Below, piece by piece: positions 8,657 to 17,630 of a stretch of 64,000 bases of DNA. The stretch covers positions 531,402 to 595,401 of the forward strand of contig NZ_FQYU01000001.1 of assembly GCF_900141855.1 (NCBI RefSeq), in the 5' to 3' direction. A model generated the notes under the pieces. That model was not told where the DNA came from. It did no database searches and saw nothing but the letters and a program-made list of their open reading frames with translations. A program made the translations under genes and the position numbers. The DNA is from Pseudozobellia thermophila (GTDB lineage Bacteria; Bacteroidota; Bacteroidia; Flavobacteriales; Flavobacteriaceae). The first letter of the stretch is position 1, and the number at the start of each line of letters is the position of its first letter.

Positions 8657-10309
8657 ATGATAAGAACAAGATTTGGTTTTTTGGTTCTACTTGCCGGCTT
8701 TTTTTGTGCCGTGCCGATTTGGGCCCAACAAAAGGATTCCCTTTTAGTTGCCCAAAAGGATTCCCTGTTGGCCTTGAACCAAGAGGTGGGCGAGGATACC
8801 TTGGCCATGGACATGAAAGGGGTGCAACTAATGGAACGGATGGCCGCCGATTCGACGGAATTGGGCGACACCAGCCTGTCCTTGATCATCGATAAGGTCA
8901 GCCGCAAGTACAATTTGAAGGACCACAGCGAAGCCGCGCGTTACGACAGCCTATGGATGAAGGAGCTGGCCGCGAACGCTTCCCTCTCCGAAGAAATGTT
9001 CAACGAAGTGGAAGGAATCGATTTCGAAAGAACCTATCCCACGTCCCTTTCGACCGATACCCTAAAGGCACGTTTGGCAAGGCTCAACGAAAAAACCCCG
9101 TTCAACGTAGAGTACAATCCTTCCCTTGAGAATGTGATCAAATCCTTTCTCTTTAGAAAAAGGGAATTGATGGAACGTATGCTGACGGCCAGTCAGTTCT
9201 ACTTTCCGCTGTTCGAGCAAGAACTCGACAATTACAATATTCCCTTGGAAATGAAATACCTTTCCATTGTCGAATCGGCCTTGAACCCCAGGGCGCGCTC
9301 AAGGGTGGGCGCAACCGGACTTTGGCAGTTTATGTACGGTACCGGGAGGCAATACAAGCTCAACATCTCGAGTTACGTAGACGAGCGCAGCGACCCTATC
9401 AAATCGACAAAGGCGGCCTGTCAGTTTCTTTCCAAGCTATACGAGATCTATGGCGACTGGGACCTGGCCCTGGCGGCGTACAATTCGGGCCCCGGGAACG
9501 TTAACAAAGCCATACGGAGGTCGGGCGGACAGAAAAATTATTGGAACCTCCGTCGTTTCTTGCCCCGTGAGACGGCAGGTTATGTGCCCGCCTTTTTGGC
9601 GACCATGTACTTGTTCGAATATGCCGAAGAACATGGGCTGAAGGGACAAAAAGTGGAACGCCCCTATTTCGAGACCGATACCGTGCACGTCAAGGCGCTT
9701 ATAACCTTCGACCAGATATCGGAACTATTGGAGGTAAGCAAGGAAGAGTTGATGGTATTGAACCCATCGTACAAACTAAATGTAATACCTTATATCGAAG
9801 GAAAGACACATGCCCTGCGATTGCCAAAGGATGTCATCGGGAAGTTTGTGGCCAACGAGGAAGCGATCTACGAGCATGTTAAAAAAGAATTGGAGAGCAA
9901 GGAAAGTCCGCTGCCCCAATTGGTCAAGCAGGCCGAACAAAACCAAATACGCTACAAGGTGCGAAGCGGCGATTACCTCGGCAAGATTGCCGAGCGATAC
10001 GGGGTGGGCGTAAGCCAGATCAAACGCTGGAACGGCCTGAGGAGCAACAACCTTAGGGTCGGGCAGCGATTGACCATATTCCCGCGTAGAAACCCCGGGG
10101 CGGCGGTAGCGAGTTCGGCCACTACCTCGTCTTCGCAATCCTTCCCCCCCGGAACCAAGACCCATACGGTGAGGAGCGGCGACTCGTTGTGGACAATCTC
10201 TAGAAAATATCCTGGAATTACTGTTGAGAATTTACGAAAATGGAACGGTATTAGTGGTAAAAACCTAAAACCAGGCACAAAACTAAAATTGTGCGAATGT
10301 TCATCGTAA
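8657..10309 (+). CDS. MltD-like membrane-bound lytic murein transglycosylase with two LysM domains
   Basis: 550 aa from the preferred start at 8657, which places the signal peptide (ending PIWAQ) at the N-terminus. The SLT catalytic domain has its Glu in KYLSIVESALNP (E206), then GATGLWQFM, and AAYNSGPGNV at 273-282. Two LysM peptidoglycan-binding domains follow at about 431-475 and 502-545, each starting with a VRSGD motif. It cleaves glycan strands to form 1,6-anhydro-muropeptides in the periplasm. It is followed 13 nt later by a DUF4837 lipoprotein gene, so they probably share a transcript. Confidence 0.93.
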   Translation: MIRTRFGFLVLLAGFFCAVPIWAQQKDSLLVAQKDSLLALNQEVGEDTLAMDMKGVQLMERMAADSTELGDTSLSLIIDKVSRKYNLKDHSEAARYDSLWMKELAANASLSEEMFNEVEGIDFERTYPTSLSTDTLKARLARLNEKTPFNVEYNPSLENVIKSFLFRKRELMERMLTASQFYFPLFEQELDNYNIPLEMKYLSIVESALNPRARSRVGATGLWQFMYGTGRQYKLNISSYVDERSDPIKSTKAACQFLSKLYEIYGDWDLALAAYNSGPGNVNKAIRRSGGQKNYWNLRRFLPRETAGYVPAFLATMYLFEYAEEHGLKGQKVERPYFETDTVHVKALITFDQISELLEVSKEELMVLNPSYKLNVIPYIEGKTHALRLPKDVIGKFVANEEAIYEHVKKELESKESPLPQLVKQAEQNQIRYKVRSGDYLGKIAERYGVGVSQIKRWNGLRSNNLRVGQRLTIFPRRNPGAAVASSATTSSSQSFPPGTKTHTVRSGDSLWTISRKYPGITVENLRKWNGISGKNLKPGTKLKLCECSS

Positions 10310-10322
10310 ACCAAAATCAGTA

Positions 10323-11318
10323 ATGAAAAAGACCGGAACACTATTTTTACTACTTGCAGCCCTACTTTCCTCGTGTAAGGAATCCAACGAAAAAACCTAT
10401 TTACCAGAGTCTACCGGCGCCATAAATTCATTGGTGGTAGTGGTCGGTAACGAGATGTGGCGCGGCCATGTCGGCGACACCATACGAAAGCACTTTGCGG
10501 CCCCTATCGTGGGTATGCCCATGGATGAGCCCTTGTTCAGCATCGATCAGATAGACCCCAAGTTTTTTACGGGTGCCGTGCGTAAGACCCGATCTATACT
10601 CTATGTGAAGAAAGACACCTTGAGCTTGGCCCATATTAAAAAAGACATGTACGCCACGCCCCAGCGGGTAGGCGTCGTAAAGGGAACCACCGATGCCGAG
10701 ATCATAAAGAACCTTGAGGAGAAAGCGGATGAGATCATCGCAGCCTTTCGAAGAATGGAGATTGTGGCCGCACAAAGGCGTTTTGAACGCTCTTTGAACA
10801 AAGAAGGGGTATTGCAGGAGAAGTTTGGTATCGAACTGAAAATACCCTCGATTTACAAAGTGGGAAAGCAGGAAGACAACTTTGTTTGGATCGATCGAGA
10901 GATACAAAAAGGCACGGCCAATATCATTGTCTATACCATGCCTCCCAACAGTTTTAAGAACAAGGAGACCTTGGTCAAGGATATAGTCGCCATGAGGGAT
11001 TCGATAGGCGAAAAATACATTCCGGGCACCACGGTACCCGGTAAGGTTACTTATATGCGCACGGAGCCCGCTTACGCCCCGGCCGTTTTTCCGGTGGAGA
11101 TTTCGGGCTTGAAAGGCGTTGAGGTACGGGGTATTTGGGATATTAAGAACTATCCCATGGCCGGGCCTTTCCTAACCTATATCCTTAACGACAAGGAGAA
11201 CGATAGAATATTGGTACTGGAAGGTTTCGTTTTCGCCCCGGCGACCGAAAAACGCAACGACATGTTCGAACTCGAGGCCATCTTAAAGACGCTCCGCTTC
11301 GGTAAGACCGAGAAGTAG
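10323..11318 (+). CDS. DUF4837-type lipoprotein
   Basis: 331 aa. The signal peptide ends in the lipobox LLSSC (Cys18). The mature part starts with the segment INSLVVVVGNEMWRG, which I recognise from DUF4837 proteins of Bacteroidota. The function is unknown. Its constant position behind a lytic transglycosylase suggests a periplasmic envelope role, which is inference. A terminator follows 24 nt after the stop. Confidence 0.82.
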   Translation: MKKTGTLFLLLAALLSSCKESNEKTYLPESTGAINSLVVVVGNEMWRGHVGDTIRKHFAAPIVGMPMDEPLFSIDQIDPKFFTGAVRKTRSILYVKKDTLSLAHIKKDMYATPQRVGVVKGTTDAEIIKNLEEKADEIIAAFRRMEIVAAQRRFERSLNKEGVLQEKFGIELKIPSIYKVGKQEDNFVWIDREIQKGTANIIVYTMPPNSFKNKETLVKDIVAMRDSIGEKYIPGTTVPGKVTYMRTEPAYAPAVFPVEISGLKGVEVRGIWDIKNYPMAGPFLTYILNDKENDRILVLEGFVFAPATEKRNDMFELEAILKTLRFGKTEK

Positions 11319-11341
11319 GCCCCTGCCTGTACAAACAAAAA

Positions 11342-11373
11342 ACGCCCATCGGTTACGATGGGCGTTCTTGTTC
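11342..11373 (+). terminator. Terminator after the DUF4837 gene
   Basis: Perfect 10-bp stem ACGCCCATCG / CGATGGGCGT, loop GTTA, followed by TCTTGTTCT. It sits between two converging genes; on the minus strand the stem is followed by TTTTTTG, so it may work better in that direction. Confidence 0.75.
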
Positions 11374-11388
11374 TGTCGGAGAAGTATC

Positions 11389-11559
11389 CTATACAAAGGC
11401 AAAGCCTGTAGAGACTCTATAGACAAACGCATATATCACGACCAACAGCAAAGCAAAACAAAACCACGAATAGGCTTTGAAATACTTTTTGAGCAATCGA
11501 TACGTCCAATCCTTGAATGCCTCAACATAAATCTCCTTAAATAGTAAAAATTTTCTCAT
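11389..11559 (-). CDS. DUF6747-like small membrane protein
   Basis: 56 aa from the start MRKFLLFKEIYVEAFKDW; an ATG 21 nt upstream is less likely. It has one hydrophobic segment (about residues 30-50) with an aromatic-rich approach (YSWFCFALL) and the ending YRVSTGFAF. I recognise the pattern as DUF6747, a small family of Flavobacteriaceae with no known function. A 7-bp inverted repeat lies just upstream. Confidence 0.75.
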   Translation of the reverse strand: MRKFLLFKEIYVEAFKDWTYRLLKKYFKAYSWFCFALLLVVIYAFVYRVSTGFAFV

Positions 11560-11587
11560 ACCTTCATTTTTTATATCCAAGGCAAAG

Positions 11588-11605
11588 TTGCCAACTCCTT
11601 GGCAA
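11588..11605. promoter_or_regulatory. Inverted repeat upstream of the DUF6747-like gene
   Basis: TTGCCAA-CTCC-TTGGCAA is a perfect 7-bp dyad, 29 nt upstream of the preferred ATG. It could be an operator or a 5'-UTR hairpin. No regulator can be named. Confidence 0.3.
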
Positions 11606-11749
11606 TACCACAGATATATTGGACGAAGTGTGCCTAAAATGGGGTGGAGGCAAGGGCCTATTGTAAAAATTGGACGAACGTCACGGTTAATACGATAGGC
11701 TACATACCCCTTTTTCCGGTTTTGGGCAGAATGACACGTTAAAACGCAA

Positions 11750-11779
11750 CGAAGCCGCTATGTTGGGATAGCGGCTTCG
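11750..11779 (-). terminator. Terminator hairpin of the OmpA-family gene
   Basis: Perfect 12-bp stem CGAAGCCGCTAT / ATAGCGGCTTCG with a 6-nt loop, 26 nt after the stop of the minus-strand OmpA gene. The minus-strand tail is only moderately T-rich (GTTGCGTTTT). Confidence 0.65.
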
Positions 11780-11804
11780 GTCAAATATAGGGTTTTTTGT
11801 GTTA

Positions 11805-14309
11805 TTACATTTTTACGATGATAAACTCAGAGCGTCTGTTGAGCAGGTGTTCGGCCTCGGAACAAGCTTCGCTGCCATCACATTCGTTGAGCAGCTTGCT
11901 CTCGCCATAGCCGATAGCACTTTCTATGCGTTCCGGGGCGATTCCCTGCGATATAATATAGTCGCGGGTCGATTTGGCCCTCTTGTCGGAAAGGTACTCG
12001 TTATAGGCCTTACTACCCCTTGAATCGGTATGTGATTCAATTTTGATGACCATGCCGGGGTATTCCTTCATTACGCTGACCAGTTTGTCAAGTTCTTTTG
12101 AGGCTTCCGGCCTGATATCATATTTATCGAAACCGAAATGGATCATTTCCGTCTTGATTTTCTTGATGCCGTCTTCAAGGGCGATCATTTCCTCAAGGCG
12201 TTTCATGGCAATGTCTATCTCTACACGTTCGTTGTCGACCGTGGCAACGGGCATTTCATGTTCCACAAATTTGTCCTTGCCTATTTTTAAGGTGTATTTG
12301 GTCGAACTTTCCAGGTCTTCGAAAACAAAGCTTCCGTCGTCTTCGGTAACCACTTCCTTAAGCTTTATACCGTTTTCGTCCAGCAGTTGAACCAAGGTCT
12401 GGGGCATGAACTCCCCGGTAACCAATTCGGTCACCACACCGGCGATGGCATTTTGGTTGACGGGCGTTTCTTCCAAGCTTAGCCTTTTGAACGAATAGAT
12501 ATCGTCGTCTCCCTTGCCCCCTTCGCGGTTGGAGGCGAAGAAACCGTATTCGTTTTCATTGTCCACGATATACGAAAAGTCGTCCTTGTTGCTGTTGACC
12601 GGTTTCCCTAGGTTTTTTATTTCCTGAAAACCGTCCTTTTCGTCATAGACCGATTCGTAAACGTCCAAACCACCGAGGCCTATATGGCCATCGGAAGAAA
12701 AGTATAGCTTGCTGCCGTCAAAGAACGGAAACATTTCCCGGTGCTCGGTATTGATTTCCTTTCCCAGGTTTCTTGGTTCGGAGAAGCTCCCGTCTTCAAG
12801 TACATCCACGACGAACAGGTCGGTCTCTCCCAAACTGCCGGGCATGTCCGAAACAAAAAAGAGCTTTTTCCCGTCGGGGCTCAATGCGGGATGGCCCGTA
12901 GAGTAATTGTCGCTATTAAAGGAGACCTCAACGGCCTCGGACCATTTATCGCCTTCCTTTGTCGATTTGTAAATCTTTAAATGGTTGACCCCTTTGCTGT
13001 CCCTTTTCAGCTTTTTCCCGTAATTGTTCCGGGTAAAATACATGGTTTTGTTATCCGGTGAAAAGGTAACCGATGCCTCGTGGTATTTGGTGTTGATTTC
13101 CTTTGAAAGCTTTACCGTGTTCCTAAGGTCTTGCGATTCTTTATTGAATTGGGCCACATAGAGGTCGAGATAGGGCTGGTTGTTCCATTTGTACCTACGG
13201 GTAGTTAAAAAGGAGGAATCCTTGGCAGAAGCGAACACCACTTGGGTAGAATCCAAGAACATGGGCGAGAAATCGGAGTATTCGGTATTGATGCCGAGGT
13301 TCTTGATCTCAATGTTTTGCGACAGGTCCAGGATGTTGTCGAGGGCGGCCTCGGTGTCCTGACGGGCATCGGAAACGGCCGTGGCGGCGTCTGTCTCCTC
13401 TTTGACCTTACGGTTGTAAAGGCGCATAAGCCTTTTTGAGCGGGCATATTTACCCGTTCCCTTCAAGGAATGGGAGTATTTGAAAAGGTTGTCGGCCGAC
13501 ATGGCCTTACCGTAGTTTTCGTAGAGTACGTTGTACCACTTGTAGGCATTCTCCATATCGGTGTTGAAGTAGTAGGCATCGGCCGCTTTCTGTACATTTT
13601 CCTTGGTAAAGTGCTTATCGCCCTTTGAAAGGGCCTGTTCGTACAGTTGGGCCGCTTCGGCGTACCACATCTTATCGAAATAGGCATCGGCCCTTTCGAC
13701 CAACTTGCTCTTGCCCGTGTTTTCGCTTAAGGGCGGATGGGCCACAGGAAGTTCCTCTTTCCCGCCTTCATCGCTATTTTCAACGGCAGGGGCCATGTTG
13801 TGGGCAGGACCTTCCATTTCATCGACGGCCATGTCGTTGCCGCCGATAGCCATGCTGTTTTCGATTTCCAGTATCCACATGTCATTATTGTACCTTCCGT
13901 CGAGTTGCGATCTATACGCATCGATGGCCTCAAGCCCGAAAGGGAAATATTCGAGATATACATAATTGAGGCCGTTGTTTTCATTGTGAATGTAACCGGC
14001 ATTTTCAAAACCTTTTCGGCGCAGTTTTTTTAGGGTCTTCTTTAGCGGGTCGGGATTGCTGAAGACGCTACCGATCAGGTAATAGCCGTTCTCTACGTCT
14101 TCAAGACCGCTAAAGCTTCGATAGGCGATTTCGTTCTTTTCGGCGGCCTCTTCAAAACTTGTATCAATGGTCAGGGGGGCTTCGTAAGGTTCGGTCGGTG
14201 ATTGATGGGCCGATTCGGCCCCGTTTGCTTCGAAGCCGATGTCTTGAAAATCTTGGGCCCCGAGTCCTAGACAAAACATCAAGAGGTAAAGGTTAAATAG
14301 TTTTTTCAT
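11805..14309 (-). CDS. OmpA-family outer-membrane protein with TPR, PD40, carboxypeptidase-D-like and OmpA domains (PorE-like)
   Basis: 834 aa with a signal peptide ending GLGAQ. In order: a Bacteroidota-specific N-terminal region with an acidic Ala/Pro/Glu-rich linker (about 150-205), TPR-like repeats (205-300), and PD40 beta-propeller blades with repeated SPDGKKLFFVSD-type strands (340-600). A carboxypeptidase-regulatory-like domain (620-700) and a peptidoglycan-binding OmpA domain (about 715-834; HTDSRGSKAYNEYLS) follow. This order matches PorE of the type IX secretion system, which tethers the machine to peptidoglycan. Many paralogues share it, and the usual PorP/SprF partner is not adjacent, so the T9SS role is inference. 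Confidence 0.85.
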   Translation of the reverse strand: MKKLFNLYLLMFCLGLGAQDFQDIGFEANGAESAHQSPTEPYEAPLTIDTSFEEAAEKNEIAYRSFSGLEDVENGYYLIGSVFSNPDPLKKTLKKLRRKGFENAGYIHNENNGLNYVYLEYFPFGLEAIDAYRSQLDGRYNNDMWILEIENSMAIGGNDMAVDEMEGPAHNMAPAVENSDEGGKEELPVAHPPLSENTGKSKLVERADAYFDKMWYAEAAQLYEQALSKGDKHFTKENVQKAADAYYFNTDMENAYKWYNVLYENYGKAMSADNLFKYSHSLKGTGKYARSKRLMRLYNRKVKEETDAATAVSDARQDTEAALDNILDLSQNIEIKNLGINTEYSDFSPMFLDSTQVVFASAKDSSFLTTRRYKWNNQPYLDLYVAQFNKESQDLRNTVKLSKEINTKYHEASVTFSPDNKTMYFTRNNYGKKLKRDSKGVNHLKIYKSTKEGDKWSEAVEVSFNSDNYSTGHPALSPDGKKLFFVSDMPGSLGETDLFVVDVLEDGSFSEPRNLGKEINTEHREMFPFFDGSKLYFSSDGHIGLGGLDVYESVYDEKDGFQEIKNLGKPVNSNKDDFSYIVDNENEYGFFASNREGGKGDDDIYSFKRLSLEETPVNQNAIAGVVTELVTGEFMPQTLVQLLDENGIKLKEVVTEDDGSFVFEDLESSTKYTLKIGKDKFVEHEMPVATVDNERVEIDIAMKRLEEMIALEDGIKKIKTEMIHFGFDKYDIRPEASKELDKLVSVMKEYPGMVIKIESHTDSRGSKAYNEYLSDKRAKSTRDYIISQGIAPERIESAIGYGESKLLNECDGSEACSEAEHLLNRRSEFIIVKM

Positions 14310-14648
14310 GATTTGGGATATTGGAAAAACCTAGGGAATTTAATGGGTCGGGCTTCGAGGTTTGATGGTTTTCGAAGCGTTATTGCTTTAAGATTTATGC
14401 GCTATTTGCTCGGCATGGTCAAAAGGTTTGCTCGGCCACATCTGACAGTCAAATGGTTGCCGCGTAATTATCTTATCTATAGCTAACGTCCCGAATTAAC
14501 TTTTCGTATACCCTAAACCATCCGATACGTCAGAAGAAATGGGCAATACGCCGAAATATTCCCGAAACGGAAGTGGTTTTTGTCAAAGGCTTTGGATGAA
14601 GTGCACAAAAATGGTCCGAACGGTCGGCCCTTCCAATGGTGTAGAACG
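14310..14648. other. Gene-free stretch upstream of the OmpA-family gene
   Basis: About 340 nt with no convincing gene. It must hold the promoter of the minus-strand OmpA gene, but no exact TAnnTTTG box in that orientation was found. The only notable sequence is CTGACAGTC at 14442-14450 in a context (GGCCA...CTGACAGTC..ATG) that recurs upstream of the degP-like gene at 46267. A 50-codon plus-strand frame runs into the tatA terminator and is judged spurious. Confidence 0.4.
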
Positions 14649-14675
14649 AAAAAACCCTTGGTTTTCGCCAAGGGT
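14649..14675 (-). terminator. Terminator after tatA
   Basis: Stem ACCCTTGG / CCAAGGGT with a 6-nt loop (14654-14675). On the minus strand it is followed by TTTTTCG, fitting termination of the tatA transcript 26 nt past its stop. Confidence 0.75.
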
Positions 14676-14700
14676 CTTTTAAATCGGTATGCTGTAAATC

Positions 14701-14883
14701 TTATTCCTTTTTATCCTCTATGGGCTCGTCTTCTTTGGAAGCATCCTTAAATTCCTTGATACCGCTTCCAAGGCCGCGCATAAGCTCAGGTATTTTTTTC
14801 CCTCCGAAAAGAAGAAGAACTACCAAGACCACTATGGCGATTTGCCAAGGTCCAATTGCCAAAAATATATTTGCTATTGTCAT
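14701..14883 (-). CDS. tatA: Sec-independent translocase subunit TatA/TatE
   Basis: 60 aa from [15 protein letters not shown]; a longer frame upstream is not needed and would cover the promoter box. One N-terminal transmembrane helix (about residues 3-21), the [21 protein letters not shown] amphipathic helix, and a short acidic tail: the standard TatA layout. TatA oligomers form the pore that moves folded twin-arginine substrates. tatC is not in the window. Divergent from the M23 peptidase gene. Confidence 0.92.
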   Translation of the reverse strand: MTIANIFLAIGPWQIAIVVLVVLLLFGGKKIPELMRGLGSGIKEFKDASKEDEPIEDKKE

Positions 14884-14905
14884 ATGAATATCTTTTAACG
14901 GGTAA

Positions 14906-14913
14906 CAAATGTA
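14906..14913 (-). promoter_or_regulatory. -7 promoter box for tatA
   Basis: Reads TACATTTG on the minus strand, 22 nt upstream of the tatA ATG. A 12-bp palindrome AACACATGTGTT lies just beyond at 14927-14938 and could be an operator. Confidence 0.45.
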
Positions 14914-15044
14914 ATAAAAAACTAGCAACACATGTGTTAATCTTATGGGAATGGGGGTATTTTTAAATAAATACCAAAAATAAACGCACCTTTAATACTC
15001 TCATAAATTTTTGGGGTAAGTCCTAGAGTGTGCTTTTCCATCCG

Positions 15045-15052
15045 TATATTTG
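15045..15052 (+). promoter_or_regulatory. -7 promoter box abutting the M23 peptidase start
   Basis: TATATTTG matches TAnnTTTG and ends only 6 nt before the ATG at 15059. Transcription would start at or just before the start codon, so the mRNA may be leaderless. No -33 box at normal spacing. Confidence 0.45.
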
Positions 15053-15058
15053 TGTATT

Positions 15059-15925
15059 ATGGCGAAGAAAGTCAAGAAAAGAAAGGAAATCAAGAGAAAG
15101 CTGCTGCACAAGTATCGCTTGGTTATTCTAAATGAAAGTACCTTCGAGGAGAAAATTTCCTTCAAGCTTAGCCGGTTGAACGTTTTTGTCACGGGCTCTC
15201 TTTGCATTATCGGCCTGATCGCCCTTACCACCCTGTTGATCGCTTTTACCCCGTTGCGGGAGTATATACCGGGCTATTCCTCCACCAAATTGAAGAAACA
15301 GGCGACGGACCTTACCTACAAGACCGATTCCCTAGTGGCCAACCTATATAATACCAATAAGTATTTGGAAAATATCAGAAAGGTGCTGATTGGGGATATC
15401 GAAAACAATGAAATCAATAGGGACTCGCTTCGCGAGCAATTTAAGATCGATCCTTCGAGCATCGATCTAACCCCGATAAAGGAAGATTCGATTCTTAGGG
15501 CAGAGGTGGCCCTCGAGGACAAGTACAACCTTTTTGAGCGGAATGTGGACGGTTCGGGCATGGTGCTGTTTCCTCCCCTGAACGGCGAGATCTCGCAAGG
15601 CTATGATGTTGAATCCAATCATTTTGCGGTAGATGTGACCGCTCCCATCGATACCCCGGTAAAGGCCGTGGCCAGCGGGACCGTCATTTTTTCGGAATGG
15701 ACCGCCGATACGGGCTATGTAATAATCGTAGAGCATCGCGACGGACTCTTAAGTGTCTACAAGCACAACGGCTCCTTGAACAAAAGGCAGGGCGATGTGG
15801 TACGGACCGGGGAAGTAATTGCCTCCGTCGGGAATACGGGCGAACTGACCACCGGCCCCCATCTCCATTTTGAACTTTGGAACAATGGCAATAGCGTTGA
15901 CCCTTTGGACTATATTAATTTTTAA
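15059..15925 (+). CDS. M23-family (LytM) cell-wall metallopeptidase, membrane anchored
   Basis: 288 aa. A basic N-terminus precedes one transmembrane helix (about 41-64), then a short coiled linker, then the peptidase domain. The zinc site is readable: HFAVDV (first His and Asp) and GPHLHFE with H268 and H270. It should cleave peptidoglycan cross-bridges from the periplasmic side of the inner membrane, or act as an amidase activator. The ATG at 15059 is preferred over an in-frame TTG nine bases upstream. Confidence 0.9.
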   Translation: MAKKVKKRKEIKRKLLHKYRLVILNESTFEEKISFKLSRLNVFVTGSLCIIGLIALTTLLIAFTPLREYIPGYSSTKLKKQATDLTYKTDSLVANLYNTNKYLENIRKVLIGDIENNEINRDSLREQFKIDPSSIDLTPIKEDSILRAEVALEDKYNLFERNVDGSGMVLFPPLNGEISQGYDVESNHFAVDVTAPIDTPVKAVASGTVIFSEWTADTGYVIIVEHRDGLLSVYKHNGSLNKRQGDVVRTGEVIASVGNTGELTTGPHLHFELWNNGNSVDPLDYINF

Positions 15926-15996
15926 CCCATTAATAAACCAGTTGGTTTTATTTTGTTCCCTTTGTATTTTTCCGCACAAATAACCCGTTGAATCGC

Positions 15997-17493
15997 ATGA
16001 CCGTTAAATCGTTTGCCGCCAAGATATTCGCCAAATACATTGTCAAGCAGACCGCAAAATGGAGGGACAACCCCATTGCCGCCCAAGAAAGGGTTTTTAA
16101 GAACCTGATCAAACAGGCCGTATCGACCCGGTTTGGCTCCGATCACAATTTCGCTTCGATCCAATCGCATGCCGATTTTGTAAGGCACGTGCCCATACGC
16201 GATTACGAAGCGCTAAAACCCTACGTCGAGGAGGTGGTCAGCGGAAAAGCGGACATCCTATGGCCCGGCAAGCCCATATACTTTGCAAAAACCTCGGGAA
16301 CCACCTCGGGCGCCAAATACATCCCCATTACCAAAACCTCGATCCGACATCAGGTAGAGGCTTCGCGTAACGCGATCCTAACCTATATCCACGAAACAGG
16401 CAATTCGGACTTTGTCGATGGAAAAATGATTTTTTTACAGGGGAGCCCGGAACTACAAGAAAAGAACGGTATTAAATTGGGGCGCCTGTCGGGTATTTCG
16501 GCGCATTATGTCCCGAACTATCTCCAAAAGAACCGCTTGCCCAGTTGGGAAACCAATTGTATCGAAGACTGGGAGACCAAGGTCGATGCCATCGTCGAGG
16601 AAACCATGGTCGAGGATATGAGCGTAATCGCGGGGATTCCTTCTTGGGTGCAAATGTATTTTGAGCGTTTGCAGGCCCGATCGGGCAAAAACGTGGGCGA
16701 CCTGTTCAAGAATTTCCAACTTTTTATTTACGGCGGTGTCAACTACGAGCCCTATAGGGCAAAATTCGAGCGCTTGATCGGTAGAAAGGTAGATAGTATC
16801 GAACTTTTTCCGGCCAGTGAGGGCTTCTTTGCCTATCAAGATTCCCAAACCGAAAAGGGCATGTTGCTTTTGCTGGATTCGGGCATCTTTTATGAGTTTG
16901 TAAAGGCCGACGAATTTTTTGGTGAAGCGCCCGAGCGGATTACCATCAAGGATGTTGAGCTGGGGGTCAATTATGTGATGGTCATTTCGACCGACGCGGG
17001 CCTTTGGGCCTATAATCTCGGGGATACCGTACAGTTTGTTTCACTTAAACCCTATCGGGTAATCGTCTCCGGGCGGATAAAGCATTTTATTTCGGCCTTT
17101 GGCGAGCACGTTATCGCCAAGGAGGTCGAAGAGGCGATGAGGCAGGCCATTGCAGAAACCGATGCCCGGGTAAACGAGTTTACGGTCGCCCCCCAGATTA
17201 CCCCTGAAAACGGGGAGCTGCCTTATCACGAGTGGTTGGTGGAATTTGAAAGGAAGCCGGCTGACATGGGCAAGTTTATCGCGGTCCTTGACCAAAGCCT
17301 GCAACGGCAGAACAGCTATTATTTTGATTTGATGGACGGAAAAATATTGCAACTGCTCAAGGTAACGCCGATCAAGCCGGGCGGTTTTCAGGCCTACATG
17401 AAATCGAAGGGAAAGTTGGGCGGTCAGAACAAGGTGCAGCGATTGGCCAATGACCGAAGTGTTGCCGACAACTTGCTCGAATTTAAGGAATAA
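15997..17493 (+). CDS. GH3 auxin-responsive-promoter family acyl-adenylate/amido synthetase
   Basis: 498 aa, related to plant GH3 enzymes, which adenylate a carboxylic acid and join it to an amino acid. The nucleotide-binding signature TSGTTSGAKYIPI is at about 98-111 and the second conserved segment LFPASEGFFAYQD is central. The C-terminal lobe contains ISAFGEHVIAKEVEEAM. Bacterial substrates are unknown; the plant-hormone role does not apply. The ATG at 15997 is chosen over an in-frame TTG at 15988. It follows the M23 gene with a 71-nt gap. Confidence 0.88.
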   Translation: MTVKSFAAKIFAKYIVKQTAKWRDNPIAAQERVFKNLIKQAVSTRFGSDHNFASIQSHADFVRHVPIRDYEALKPYVEEVVSGKADILWPGKPIYFAKTSGTTSGAKYIPITKTSIRHQVEASRNAILTYIHETGNSDFVDGKMIFLQGSPELQEKNGIKLGRLSGISAHYVPNYLQKNRLPSWETNCIEDWETKVDAIVEETMVEDMSVIAGIPSWVQMYFERLQARSGKNVGDLFKNFQLFIYGGVNYEPYRAKFERLIGRKVDSIELFPASEGFFAYQDSQTEKGMLLLLDSGIFYEFVKADEFFGEAPERITIKDVELGVNYVMVISTDAGLWAYNLGDTVQFVSLKPYRVIVSGRIKHFISAFGEHVIAKEVEEAMRQAIAETDARVNEFTVAPQITPENGELPYHEWLVEFERKPADMGKFIAVLDQSLQRQNSYYFDLMDGKILQLLKVTPIKPGGFQAYMKSKGKLGGQNKVQRLANDRSVADNLLEFKE

Positions 17494-17588
17494 GGCACCG
17501 GGTGAAGCGGCCCGATGAGAACCGGTCGTACGGGGCTAGTATTATTTAATAGGAATTTATTACTATTTTCGAGGGTATAGAGAACAAC

Positions 17589-17616
17589 TTTGTTACGGTA
17601 TTAAATTGTAATTTTG
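17589..17616 (+). promoter_or_regulatory. Promoter of the polysaccharide locus leader gene (-33 TTTG, -7 TAnnTTTG)
   Basis: TTTG at 17589-17592 and TAATTTTG at 17609-17616, 16 nt apart, ending 14 nt before the ATG at 17631. Spacing is slightly shorter than the usual 19-21. It is the best promoter candidate for the run of genes that follows. Confidence 0.5.
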
Positions 17617-17630
17617 TTCGAAATTTGAAT

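Noticed and set aside
14538-14690. Short plus-strand ORF (~50 codons) before the tatA terminator
   Set aside because: Runs into the terminator stem, converges with tatA and has no coding signature.
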